NCBI GenBank assembly: GCA_021814475.1 | Contig: JAKAIE010000022.1 | Coordinates: 1 to 40,404 of the forward strand | Direction: 5' to 3' | DNA from: Nitrospirota bacterium | GTDB taxonomy: Bacteria > Nitrospirota > Thermodesulfovibrionia > Thermodesulfovibrionales > UBA6898 | Length of the DNA: 40,404 nucleotides | Shown: piece by piece, positions 24,203 to 31,369 of the stretch | Layout: each line of letters starts with the position of its first letter | Position numbering within the stretch: position 1 is the first letter of the stretch | Position numbers and translations under genes: made by a program | Notes under the pieces: generated by a model | Databases searched by the model: none | What the model saw: the letters and a program-made list of their open reading frames with translations, nothing else | What the model was told of the DNA's origin: nothing

Positions 24203-25689
24203 GATAGATAGCCCTCCATCCTCGATGACGAGCGGCGATCTCCAGCAGCCTCGAACTCGATAGGGCCGGCGGTTGAGTTGTTCGCCGCGTAGACCAGCAT
24301 CATCCCGGCGACTGCCGCGTCGCCGTGGCGCTTGCCGCCTTCCGATCCTGCCCTGCGGGCGTCTGATATCATCGGGATGCCTTTGTCGAGCCGGACGGCC
24401 CGATGATCGTCGAGTATCTCGGAGTCCTTCGGCAGGGATATCGTCTTATCCTCGAACCTCACCCGGTACTTCGGCATATTGTCAAGATAGAATTGACGGG
24501 AGAGCATGACCTGCTGGATCCTGGATGCACCATATCGCTGCATCGCGACCTCGGCCAGATACTGTCCGTTGCCCCTGGCGTCCATTGCGCCGCCCCTGAA
24601 ATCGGGGAGTCGGTCTACCAGGGAGAAAAGGATCTGTTCTTGCTGCCGGAAGGGCACGTTCCGCAGCTCGACCACGAACGGCACTTTCAGGCTCAGGTTC
24701 TGCAACCTCTCCCCGGGTTTGATGACAGTGAGGTCGAGATCGCGGGCAAAGTCCTCGCCGAAGTAATGAGCGAGGGTCGGGTCCAGCTTTTCTAAAAGCG
24801 GGGTCAGGTTGTCGTCTATCCAGTCCTGGCAGTCCTTTACCCTGACATCGTCCGACAGCTGATCAAAGCCCGCCGGGCAGGTCCATTTGATGACAGGGAG
24901 CTGATCGTCCATGCAGGACTCGACCAGGGCCGAGGTGAAATAGATCCCGCTGCCCTTCGACGGAATGCAGAAGAGCTCCTCGTCCGCGTGCTCGCCATAT
25001 GAGTCGATGAGAGCCTGCCGCCACTGAGCCTCTGCCTCCGGGGTCCACGTTTTGCCCAGGACCAGGCAGATGCGTTTGTAGAGGCCGTCGTCAAGTGCGT
25101 CATCGAGCGTGATGCGGTGCAGACTGTACGGATACTTTCCCTTGCGGATATCGCTGACCAGTTCGTTGAAGGCGTTTGCCTCGCCGAAGTGCGTGCTGAT
25201 AATCCGGACCTTGCCGCCCCACATCAGGAAGGCCATGGCCGCCTTGATCAGGCCCTGGAGGTCGTCATGGAACGCGGCCTCATCGATTACCGCTATGCCC
25301 TGCTTGCCTCTGAGATTCGAAGGCCTTGACGAAAGGGCAAGGATCTTAAAGCCGGAGGCGAAGTCGATCCTGAAGGCGTGGATATCCTTGTCTTCGTCAT
25401 CCTTGAATAGAAACTCTTCAACTTCAGACGATGCCAGGTTATAGTGCCGAGACCAGAAGGCGCAGGAGTCGATGAACTCCCGGGCCATGTCTTTGTTGTA
25501 GCCGATATAGAAGACGTCCATGCCGGACTGGCTGGCAGCTGTCAGGGCGTCGTCTGCTGATTCTCCCCAGGTCAGACCGATCCGGCGAGACTTCTCGCAG
25601 ATCTTGACGTCGGCAGGATCGGCGATCCACTCCTTCTGATAGTCCAGGAGTACGCCGTCTTCGTGGCCTTTAAGTTCGTCTATGCTCAT
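24199..25689 (-). CDS. Terminase large subunit (Mu gp28-like)
   Basis: A 496-aa packaging motor. The start at ATG 25689 is chosen for its GAGGGG ribosome site. The ATPase half has the Walker A-like EKSRRIGLTW (32-41), Walker B AVIDEAAF (133-140) and motif III IISTHFGE (163-170). The nuclease half contains DFRGGAMDARGNGQY, typical of gp28-type terminases. It pumps phage DNA into proheads and cuts it; in transposable phages this includes some flanking host DNA. Confidence 0.92.
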   Translation of the reverse strand: MSIDELKGHEDGVLLDYQKEWIADPADVKICEKSRRIGLTWGESADDALTAASQSGMDVFYIGYNKDMAREFIDSCAFWSRHYNLASSEVEEFLFKDDEDKDIHAFRIDFASGFKILALSSRPSNLRGKQGIAVIDEAAFHDDLQGLIKAAMAFLMWGGKVRIISTHFGEANAFNELVSDIRKGKYPYSLHRITLDDALDDGLYKRICLVLGKTWTPEAEAQWRQALIDSYGEHADEELFCIPSKGSGIYFTSALVESCMDDQLPVIKWTCPAGFDQLSDDVRVKDCQDWIDDNLTPLLEKLDPTLAHYFGEDFARDLDLTVIKPGERLQNLSLKVPFVVELRNVPFRQQEQILFSLVDRLPDFRGGAMDARGNGQYLAEVAMQRYGASRIQQVMLSRQFYLDNMPKYRVRFEDKTISLPKDSEILDDHRAVRLDKGIPMISDARRAGSEGGKRHGDAAVAGMMLVYAANNSTAGPIEFEAAGDRRSSSRMEGYLS

Positions 25690-25696
25690 TTGCCCC

Positions 25697-26236
25697 TCAT
25701 TTACCAATGCCGAGGATCTTCTCGCGGATCTGCGCGGCGGTGTCGTCGGACAGGCCATTCTTCTTCGCGAGCTTGGTGACGTCCTCGGCGGTCTTTATGA
25801 CGCGGCGCTGGATGTCCGCCTTGAACTTCTCGCGGGAGACGGAAGACGACTGGAGCGCGGAGAAGGCCAGCATGAGCTTCGGCAGCTGCTTTGCCCCTTT
25901 TTCCTTGTCTATGCCGATATCGATCAGGGTGTCGAGCACCTCGCTGGTGAAGGCCTTCGACGCTGCCTCTTCGAGGCTGAGCCCTTCGCCGGCGTTGCTG
26001 TTGATCTGCTTTGCCTGGTCTTCTATCATGCGCACCCGCTGGTAGAAGTTCAGGTAGCGCTTGCCATAACGGCCTATGGAAGATTTCCCGATCTCGTGGC
26101 CTTTCTCTTTAAGGAAGGTCTCGATCTCCTCATAAGTGGCCCCCTCAATGAGCAGGCGATCGACAGCAGACTGCAGCTCCGCCGGGAGCTGATCGACCTT
26201 GCTGTGCCGCCTGGTCTTTGTGTGGGGTGCGCCCAT
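25697..26236 (-). CDS. Terminase small subunit-like (Mu gp27, DUF3486)
   Basis: A 179-aa helical protein with the DUF3486 pattern: RRHSKVDQLPAELQSAVDRL, then a predicted helix-turn-helix (YEEIETFLKEKGHEIGKSSI). It directly precedes the large terminase, so it likely recognises the phage end and loads the motor. Confidence 0.87.
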   Translation of the reverse strand: MGAPHTKTRRHSKVDQLPAELQSAVDRLLIEGATYEEIETFLKEKGHEIGKSSIGRYGKRYLNFYQRVRMIEDQAKQINSNAGEGLSLEEAASKAFTSEVLDTLIDIGIDKEKGAKQLPKLMLAFSALQSSSVSREKFKADIQRRVIKTAEDVTKLAKKNGLSDDTAAQIREKILGIGK

Positions 26237-26481
26237 CAGCCGTTGATTTCCTTCTCGATCTTTTTCGCCTTGCCGAGATTTTCGAGCATCTGCTGCTTTA
26301 CCGCGAGCAGTTCGGCTGCCAGGGCATGCACGCCTTCGATGTCGATCTCATCCACAGGGGTGATCGCGGACATATTCAGCAGGGCCTTGATCCCTTTGAT
26401 CTTTGCGTCTGCCCGGGTTGTGAGCTCGAATCTTTCAGCCCTCAGCCGGTGCAGCATACCTTCCAGTTCCAGCCTGCTCAT
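26236..26481 (-). CDS. Small helical phage protein (gp26-like position)
   Basis: An 81-aa, almost wholly helical protein (two predicted coiled helices: residues 3-32 and 45-80). It overlaps both neighbours by one to four bases. Mu has a similar small gene (gp26) before its terminase pair. Function unknown. Confidence 0.65.
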   Translation of the reverse strand: MSRLELEGMLHRLRAERFELTTRADAKIKGIKALLNMSAITPVDEIDIEGVHALAAELLAVKQQMLENLGKAKKIEKEING

Positions 26482-26882
26482 TCACCCCTCCTCTGATTTA
26501 TTTCGATAGTCTCCGACTGGACGCTTTTTCTCACCAGCGGGCAGTACAGGTTATTCCTGATCAGCTCCGTCAGGGTCGTCAAGGCGGTGTTGACCATGAG
26601 CGCCAGCTCTTTGTAGTCCTTGCCGATCTGCTCGGCGAACTCCACCAGCTTGATATTGTTCGCATACCGGGCCTCAGACTCTTTGTTCGCAAGCTGCATC
26701 GCACTGACGACCTCATTGAACCTGCGCTCCTGGTTTCTTTCGATGATGCGGAGGGAGATGCCCTGTGCAACCCATGGCCCTATCACTATGACGACGAGGA
26801 TGCTCGCCCATACCGGCCACTTGTTCAACAGGGTCAGCAGGGCGCTTATCAGGGCTGTCTGTTCCGCGGGCGTCACTATCAT
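26478..26882 (-). CDS. Membrane-anchored coiled-coil protein (Rz/holin-region)
   Basis: A 134-aa protein with one N-terminal membrane helix (about residues 22-42, WPVWASILVVIVIGPWVAQG) followed by a long helical periplasmic or cytoplasmic part with heptad-like spacing. It sits in the lysis-to-packaging junction. The layout resembles i-spanins or accessory lysis proteins, but no family match can be claimed. Confidence 0.58.
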   Translation of the reverse strand: MIVTPAEQTALISALLTLLNKWPVWASILVVIVIGPWVAQGISLRIIERNQERRFNEVVSAMQLANKESEARYANNIKLVEFAEQIGKDYKELALMVNTALTTLTELIRNNLYCPLVRKSVQSETIEINQRRGE

Positions 26883-26887
26883 TTACC

Positions 26888-27334
26888 TCAGAACGTCACC
26901 CGGATGATCGAGACGACGAGACCGGCATCGATTTTGCCCGCCCGGAAGTCGTATAAGGGCATGACGCCGAACGATGGATTGATCACACCGGCCGTCCATT
27001 GGCCTCCGAGTCGGGTCACCAGCTTTGGGATATTGATCATCGGCCCCATGCCGACGAAAAGGACACCGTCATTTTGCTGTGTCTGCTGCGGGGCGATCGC
27101 CTCAACTCTGACAGTGAGCAGGCCGTCATACATTGTGGCCACGTCGCTTCCGACGCCCACGGCAAGGGCCTTCCCTCTCACCAGGTATGCGGTGTCGCCC
27201 TGGAGGTTGATGCCGGAGAGCTGCAGGGCATCATTCGGGGTTGCCGGAGGTCCGTCAGCCGCAAATGAGGTGGCGAAGGCGGCAATAACAAACAGTGTCG
27301 TGAGGAGTAATGTCATGAGTCCTTTTCTTGTCAT
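26888..27334 (-). CDS. Sec-exported beta-rich phage protein, 148 aa
   Basis: A signal peptide (GLMTLLLTTLFVIAAFATSFAA) with cleavage near residue 26. The mature part is beta-prone with Gly/Val/Ile alternation (YLVRGKALAVGVGSDVATM, GVLFVGMGPMINI) and ends in an aromatic residue after IIRVTF, as outer-membrane beta-strands do. It overlaps the upstream small gene by one base. It may act in the envelope during lysis. Family not recognised. Confidence 0.58.
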   Translation of the reverse strand: MTRKGLMTLLLTTLFVIAAFATSFAADGPPATPNDALQLSGINLQGDTAYLVRGKALAVGVGSDVATMYDGLLTVRVEAIAPQQTQQNDGVLFVGMGPMINIPKLVTRLGGQWTAGVINPSFGVMPLYDFRAGKIDAGLVVSIIRVTF

Positions 27335-27486
27335 CAGTTTTTCCCTTTCTTGACGGTTATGTCGAGGATCGTCACCTCGCCGTCGCTTCTGATTTGTAAT
27401 ATCCCCGGGACCGTCAGCCTCTTGGCCCCGATCCCGAGGCTTTCCATTAACCTATCCCAGCGGCTGCCGGGCGTCTGATCAGCCAT
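27334..27486 (-). CDS. Small phage protein of lysis region, 50 aa
   Basis: Start at ATG 27486 (MADQTPGSRW), overlapping the holin-like gene's end by 8 bases; it ends in a one-base overlap with the exported protein. Basic, beta-prone C-terminus (ILQIRSDGEVTILDITVKKG). Function unknown. Confidence 0.55.
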   Translation of the reverse strand: MADQTPGSRWDRLMESLGIGAKRLTVPGILQIRSDGEVTILDITVKKGKN

Positions 27487-27802
27487 CTGAGGGCGCTGTT
27501 TTCTCAATTCCCACGGCAGAGGCGGATCCCGAGGCCGCAATCACTGCGGCGGTCTGCTCACGGATAGCCAGGGTCTGTTTTTCGGCTTTGCCTCCCAGCC
27601 CGAGCGCGGTTATCCCGGCGCTGATGAGTCCCAGCGATGCCTCCATCGTCATTGCCGGCAGCTGTGTCAGGTCCGGAATTACGATGCGGATTATGCCCAG
27701 CAGCCCCAGCAAAATGAAACCGAACCCGCCTATCTTTGTCTTGTAGCCGTCCAGTCGGCTGGCTACGGAGCCGATCAGCCTTATCAAAAGCGAATTAAAC
27801 AT
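27479..27802 (-). CDS. Holin-like membrane protein, 107 aa
   Basis: Starts in an ATGA overlap with the phosphatase gene stop. Two hydrophobic segments (about residues 27-46, GFGFILLGLLGIIRIVIPDL, and 54-74) are followed by a polar C-terminus with coiled potential. Position next to the lytic transglycosylase and size fit a holin or superholin-like pore protein. Sequence family is not recognised. Confidence 0.55.
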   Translation of the reverse strand: MFNSLLIRLIGSVASRLDGYKTKIGGFGFILLGLLGIIRIVIPDLTQLPAMTMEASLGLISAGITALGLGGKAEKQTLAIREQTAAVIAASGSASAVGIEKTAPSDG

Positions 27803-28299
27803 CAGATACCTCCCTTTTCTGCTTTGTAGAGCACAGGTTTCCAAAAGGCATAATAGAGCGAGGCATGGCCGTAATCGACCGCCTCTTCGTATGCCGCGTC
27901 TATCTCCCATCCATCGACCAGTACGCGATAGAGGGCAACTACAAAACCTGTCCGGTCTTTGCCGCGGCGGCAATGGATGAAAGTCTTCACACCCGGGTCG
28001 CTCTCTATATCGGCGACTATGGCCCTCAGCGTTTCGACGCTGGGGCGGATGAATGGAGATTCAGAAAGGGGATAATGGTGCCAGGCAATGCCGTGAGCAT
28101 CGGCGTAAAGCAGTTCGGCCTTCACATATTCATTTTGGCCCTCAAGATTTATTACCTTCCCGAACTGATTGAGCTGCGACAGATCCGACTGGCGGCTTCC
28201 GCGCCAGAGATTGCCATCGACGCGCGCGATGTATTCAGTGGAACTGACCGAGGCGCATCCTGCAAGTAGGAGTGCAACCAGCAATAGAACCGTTTTCAT
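27802..28299 (-). CDS. Lipoprotein tyrosine phosphatase (DSP/PTP family)
   Basis: A 165-aa protein starting MKTVLLLVALLLAGCASV: a lipoprotein signal with lipobox LAGC, so the mature protein is tethered to a membrane facing the periplasm. The catalytic loop HCRRGKDRTG is the CX5R signature of dual-specificity tyrosine phosphatases, with Cys nucleophile and Arg. The upstream part (YIARVDGNLWRGSRQSDLSQ) and LEGQNEY also match the family. It overlaps the lytic transglycosylase stop (ATGA) and is inside the lysis cluster. A substrate in the envelope, such as a phosphorylated lipid or polysaccharide-export protein, is inference. Confidence 0.85.
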   Translation of the reverse strand: MKTVLLLVALLLAGCASVSSTEYIARVDGNLWRGSRQSDLSQLNQFGKVINLEGQNEYVKAELLYADAHGIAWHHYPLSESPFIRPSVETLRAIVADIESDPGVKTFIHCRRGKDRTGFVVALYRVLVDGWEIDAAYEEAVDYGHASLYYAFWKPVLYKAEKGGI

Positions 28300-28901
28300 C
28301 AGATCATACCCCCGTAATTTGTCCATATCGTTTCGACATAATGGATGATCTGAGCATGGTCCGGATGCTCGCCCATGACCTTGCAGCCGGGATCGGTCAG
28401 GCAGATGGCGATATTTGACCAGCACATAGGCAGGGAATCAGGGCGGCCTATGCCGATGCACATATTCGTGGCGCGGAGGATATAACCGAGGCCGCCGTTA
28501 TAGGCCGCAAGACCGAGCCTCCAATAATCGTCCTCAGTGCATTCGTTGACGACCTGTTTTGCAGGACCTCCCTTGAAATCAGGGATCGCCTTCGGCATGA
28601 GGGTTATCTGGCGCTTGACTGCGGTGTACTGCCTCTTCAGGTACCTGGCTCCATATTCAAGATTGTGCTCGGGGTCGTATATGTCATTTGTGATCGGTGC
28701 GCCGTGGCGCTTGCCGGTCAGATCATTCCAGGTGTCCGGCATGATCTGTAGCAGTCCCTGTGCTCCGCAACGGGAAACGGCAAGGGGATTGAATCCGGAT
28801 TCCTGTTTTACCTGGCAATAGAGCAGCTCATAGGCGATGCCGTATTTCTGAGCCGTCTGGCGGATGAGGCTGTCGATTTCGGGTGTCGGGCGGCTAGGCA
28901 A
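28299..28901 (-). CDS. Lytic transglycosylase endolysin (SLT family)
   Basis: A 200-aa protein with the SLT fold signatures: catalytic Glu in VKQESGFNPLAVS (E about 34), GAQGLLQIMPDTW, and LGLAAYNGG. It cuts the glycan strand of peptidoglycan for lysis, or for local thinning on entry. It is the first late gene here. No ATG precedes the domain; the only start is TTG 28901, since an in-frame TAG lies 12 bases upstream. That TTG sits in the loop of a hairpin. No signal peptide is seen, so export would need the holin-like neighbour. Confidence 0.88.
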   Translation of the reverse strand: MPSRPTPEIDSLIRQTAQKYGIAYELLYCQVKQESGFNPLAVSRCGAQGLLQIMPDTWNDLTGKRHGAPITNDIYDPEHNLEYGARYLKRQYTAVKRQITLMPKAIPDFKGGPAKQVVNECTEDDYWRLGLAAYNGGLGYILRATNMCIGIGRPDSLPMCWSNIAICLTDPGCKVMGEHPDHAQIIHYVETIWTNYGGMI

Positions 28902-28911
28902 GCGAGCCGCC
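28889..28911 (-). promoter_or_regulatory. Hairpin enclosing the TTG start of the endolysin
   Basis: GGCGGCT and AGCCGCC pair (7 bp) around a 9-base loop that contains the TTG start codon. This could lower or time endolysin translation. The feature is visible; the control is inferred. Confidence 0.5.
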
Positions 28912-28951
28912 TAACCGCCCATGTGTATGTGCTGCACGTGTGGGGGATATC

Positions 28952-29010
28952 GAAAAGAGGACGCCAGGCGGCACGGAGGTGAGCCCCGCCGCCTGGCTAG
29001 TGTTCTTTTC
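28952..29010. terminator. Large dyad, likely bidirectional terminator, before the late operon
   Basis: A perfect 10-bp stem GCCAGGCGGC / GCCGCCTGGC (28963-28997, 15-base loop) is flanked by outer arms GAAAAGA and TCTTTTC. On the minus strand the stem is followed by CCTCTTTTC, giving a weak T-rich tail. It lies between mor and the late genes, so it probably ends the middle transcript. Confidence 0.62.
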
Positions 29011-29030
29011 TATGGAGAAAAGAAATGACA

Positions 29031-29047
29031 TGCATACATAGTACGCA
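29031..29047. promoter_or_regulatory. Candidate activator dyad upstream of late genes
   Basis: TGCATAC ATA GTACGCA is a 7-3-7 dyad with one mismatch, 39 bases past the mor stop codon and upstream of the late operon. Mor/C family activators bind short dyads just ahead of a poor -35 box. Candidate site only. Confidence 0.35.
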
Positions 29048-29085
29048 TAGGGGGAATCTCAGTCCTTTGAATTATTCAGAAGTTT

Positions 29086-29412
29086 TTAGAGGTCTGCTGC
29101 TGTGGGGAAAAGGCCGGGCTGACGCCGTTCGCGGTGCTCTTTCAGCACCTGATAGACTTCACGGACACAGAGGTCCGTGGCCTGCGCCAGTTCGGCATGG
29201 TTGTTGCCGGTGAAATGGGCGATTATATACCGTTTCTTCGTTTTCGAAAAGAGAGTCTCGGTCTGCGGGAAATATGGCTGGCTCCCGCCGAGGATCTCCG
29301 AGAGCTGGACGGCAATTTCCAGGGACATTTTCTCTGCGATCTCCTGATAGATCTCCGGGAGATCCTCAATGCGGAGGGTGTCGAGCCAGTTCAACGGACC
29401 GGGCTCCCGCAT
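29086..29412 (-). CDS. mor: Mor-family transcription activator of late/middle genes
   Basis: A 108-aa protein with the Mor/C layout: a dimerisation helix pair (LPEIYQEIAEKMSLEIAVQLSEILGG, then QPYFP) and a C-terminal helix-turn-helix (NNHAELAQATDLCVREVYQVLKE). It is the last gene before the late operon, as in Mu-like phages, and would switch on transcription from the 28.9-29.1 kb region. Its start overlaps the upstream gene by 22 bases. Confidence 0.88.
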   Translation of the reverse strand: MREPGPLNWLDTLRIEDLPEIYQEIAEKMSLEIAVQLSEILGGSQPYFPQTETLFSKTKKRYIIAHFTGNNHAELAQATDLCVREVYQVLKEHRERRQPGLFPTAADL

Positions 29413-29585
29413 TTGGGGCAGTAGTTGATTTCGGCCCGAAGCAATGGCCGACCGCTCTTATCATAGAGCGTCCAGGTTTTCAGGTCATCAGCGATAGCCT
29501 TCTTCAACGCCTGGCAGCAGGGATTGCCGTTTTCGAGCGAGCGCAACTCCTGCCACCAGGCCTGTCTCTGGGGGTCGACTACCAT
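29391..29585 (-). CDS. Small zinc-ribbon-like phage protein, 64 aa
   Basis: A 64-aa protein with NPCC near residue 22 and a C-terminal NYCPKCGSPV knuckle. GGAGG lies upstream of its ATG, and it overlaps gemA and mor. One zinc ribbon is plausible. Function unknown. Confidence 0.6.
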   Translation of the reverse strand: MVVDPQRQAWWQELRSLENGNPCCQALKKAIADDLKTWTLYDKSGRPLLRAEINYCPKCGSPVR

Positions 29586-30175
29586 CTGCTATGTCCTCCT
29601 GTCATTGCCCCGTCGTGGCGCATCTGCTCGCCCGTGTCGGCCTTTGCAACCGCGGTCCGGGCCTGACGTGCCTTCATGCCCTTCAGGGCCTCTATGACGT
29701 ACTGTGCCTCTTTTGAGGTATGTATCAGCGTCCTCCAGGCCTTGCCCTCTTCGAGCTGCCTGCCGAGGTACTTTTCCAGCCAGCGGCGGAAGCCGTCTGT
29801 GACGTGCCAGACGCAGTCGTCGCGCAGGCACTCTATCATGCCGATCTGCCAGGCAGTGGGCAATTTCGGGATATACATCTCTTCCCGCTGTTTCGGATAG
29901 TGCCCGGGCTTCGGCTTCTTTTCCCAGTTGTAGGGCTTGCGCTGAGCCTCTTCCCGCCTCTTCGGGACCAGCTTAAATCCCCGCGTCTTCAGGTGTTCGA
30001 TCAGGTCATGCGCCTCCTGATATGTCATCGCCTTGCAGCTGGGCTTGTCAGGGTCGATATCGAAGCTTGTCGGCGTGAATCTGACGATCAGATCGCGGTA
30101 TTCCTGATCGCTGAGCTGCAGCTTTGACTTCGCTATGTGGATCAGTTTGATCTGTGTGGCGTCGATGGTTTTCAT
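29579..30175 (-). CDS. gemA: GemA-type regulator (Mu gp16, DUF1018)
   Basis: A 198-aa protein with the GemA/DUF1018 features: IKLIHIAKSKLQLSDQEYRD at the start, SCKAMTYQEAHDLIEHLK, and the basic linker before IPKLPTAWQIGMIECLRDD. In Mu, GemA affects host gene expression and DNA supercoiling. It lies in the conserved place ahead of mor. Confidence 0.88.
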   Translation of the reverse strand: MKTIDATQIKLIHIAKSKLQLSDQEYRDLIVRFTPTSFDIDPDKPSCKAMTYQEAHDLIEHLKTRGFKLVPKRREEAQRKPYNWEKKPKPGHYPKQREEMYIPKLPTAWQIGMIECLRDDCVWHVTDGFRRWLEKYLGRQLEEGKAWRTLIHTSKEAQYVIEALKGMKARQARTAVAKADTGEQMRHDGAMTGGHSRW

Positions 30176-30178
30176 GGT

Positions 30179-30535
30179 CTACCTCGTGAATTCCTCGACG
30201 ACTCGGAGAGAGGTATTGATCATCGAGAGTTCCTCCATCAACTCGGCCCTTCGCCGCTTCAGCGCGGAGATATACTCGCTCCGGTCCGAGATCATGATCG
30301 GCTTGCGCCTGGGCGTTTCAGCGCGGGTTGCTTCCTCTTGTTCCTCAACCTGGGCAGCACCCCGCCGATGCTTCATGCAGAGCCCGCCCCGGACGGCTGT
30401 TTTATTGCAGCCATCATGCTTGCACGCGTATGGAGGCACCCCATGTTTCGCCTTATAGCATCTGAAACAGAGCCCCTCTTTCAATCTCCCCTGTTTACAT
30501 CCTTTCGTGCTGCACGGCTTCCTGTTCGTTGCCAC
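30179..30535 (-). CDS. Double zinc-knuckle phage protein, 118 aa
   Basis: Two similar Cys/His knuckles: CSTKGCKQGRLKEGLCFRCY and CKHDGCNKTAVRGGLCMKH, each with a C-x4-C...LC-x2-C/H pattern. A helical, Glu/Arg-rich C-terminal half follows (SALKRRRAELMEEL). It likely binds DNA or RNA. Located in the early-middle operon between the wHTH gene and gemA. Family not named. Confidence 0.68.
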   Translation of the reverse strand: MATNRKPCSTKGCKQGRLKEGLCFRCYKAKHGVPPYACKHDGCNKTAVRGGLCMKHRRGAAQVEEQEEATRAETPRRKPIMISDRSEYISALKRRRAELMEELSMINTSLRVVEEFTR

Positions 30536-30912
30536 TATTTCACCTCCTGAAATATATTTCCCTGCCCGAATATCTCTTCATACGCCGCCCGGTCCATCGC
30601 GCGGATTCTCCGGGCGAGGCTGATGATCCGGTGCTTCAGTTGATCGACCGCCGCGCGGTATTCCTCGGCCGTCTCGGGGATGTAATACCCGTGATTCCGG
30701 CCGGTTGCCGAGGCGATGAAGACGCCTCGCTCGTTGATGAGTGACTGAATGATCTGCTGCAGCTCCCGCGTGGAGATCCCGCATGCGGTTGCCAGCGCCG
30801 GCATACTGATCGCGTTCTGCCTGCCGCGCTGTATCAGGGAGAGGACCTTCCGCTCGATCTCGGTGAGTTCTGCAGGTCCGTCGAAGTTCATTTGAAGTTG
30901 TTCGTTATTCAT
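30535..30912 (-). CDS. Winged-helix phage regulator-like protein
   Basis: A 125-aa protein with a winged-helix pattern (TEIERKVLSLIQRGRQ, MPALATACGISTRELQQIIQSLINERG, then AEEYRAAVDQLKHRIISLARRI). The start is uncertain: ATG 30912 is used, but GTG 30927 inside the upstream hairpin is also possible and neither has a good ribosome site. Probably a DNA-binding regulator of the early region. Confidence 0.65.
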   Translation of the reverse strand: MNNEQLQMNFDGPAELTEIERKVLSLIQRGRQNAISMPALATACGISTRELQQIIQSLINERGVFIASATGRNHGYYIPETAEEYRAAVDQLKHRIISLARRIRAMDRAAYEEIFGQGNIFQEVK

Positions 30913-30923
30913 GGCCTCATCAG

Positions 30924-30962
30924 GCACCGCATCACGGTGCGATACCCCACAATGTGGGGTAT
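30924..30962. promoter_or_regulatory. Two adjacent perfect palindromes after the HU gene
   Basis: GCACCG-CATCA-CGGTGC (30924-30940) and ATACCCCAC-AAT-GTGGGGTAT (30942-30962) lie back to back in the only sizeable gap of this operon. The second could be a terminator stem without a T-run on the minus strand, or an operator for a dimeric regulator. Confidence 0.55.
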
Positions 30963-30968
30963 TTCGGC

Positions 30969-31244
30969 CTATCCCTGGAGCTTCGTCTTCAGCTCTTTTG
31001 CCGGAATGAACTTTGCAACCTTCTTCGCCGGGATCTGGATCTCCTCCCCGGTCTTCGGATTGCGCGCCTTGCGGGCCGCAGAGGTCTTCACCTTAAAGGT
31101 ACCGAGTCCGCTGATTTTCACGTCCTCGCCTTTTGCGATCGCCCGGGCGATGCAATCGATTACCATATTCACGTCCTCCCTTGCCGCTGCGATCGGTGAG
31201 CCTTTCTCGTTTGCCACTGCCACTGCGAGTTCCTTCGTTGTCAT
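30969..31244 (-). CDS. HU/IHF-family DNA-binding protein
   Basis: A 91-aa protein with the full HU fold: MTTKELAVAVANEKG, VKISGLGTFKVKTSAARKARNPKTGEEIQIPAKKVAKF (arm tip with RNPKTGE), ending KELKTKLQ. It bends and packages DNA. Mu uses host HU/IHF for its transpososome and repressor control, so a phage-borne copy could make transposition independent of host HU. It overlaps the small cysteine-rich gene (ATGA). Confidence 0.95.
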   Translation of the reverse strand: MTTKELAVAVANEKGSPIAAAREDVNMVIDCIARAIAKGEDVKISGLGTFKVKTSAARKARNPKTGEEIQIPAKKVAKFIPAKELKTKLQG

Positions 31245-31369
31245 GCTTTTTCTCCTTTCGTATTTACCCAGATACATCCCTTTGTGAGTCCCGGACATGT
31301 GCCGCATCTTCCATCCCTATATGGACACGGTCTCGGTGTCTTCGCCGTAGCGCGGCTTATCTTTTTCAT
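31241..31369 (-). CDS. Small cysteine-rich protein, 42 aa
   Basis: ATG 31369 overlaps the gam stop and the gene's own stop overlaps the HU start (both ATGA). Product: basic N-terminus, then CPYRDGRCGTCPGLTKGC with four cysteines in 19 residues, suggesting a single metal knuckle. Double coupling supports it. Function unknown. Confidence 0.5.
   Translation of the reverse strand: MKKISRATAKTPRPCPYRDGRCGTCPGLTKGCIWVNTKGEKA

Noticed and set aside
25682-26509. Plus-strand frame of 275 aa opposite terminase small subunit genes
   Set aside because: Shadow of three well-supported minus-strand genes.
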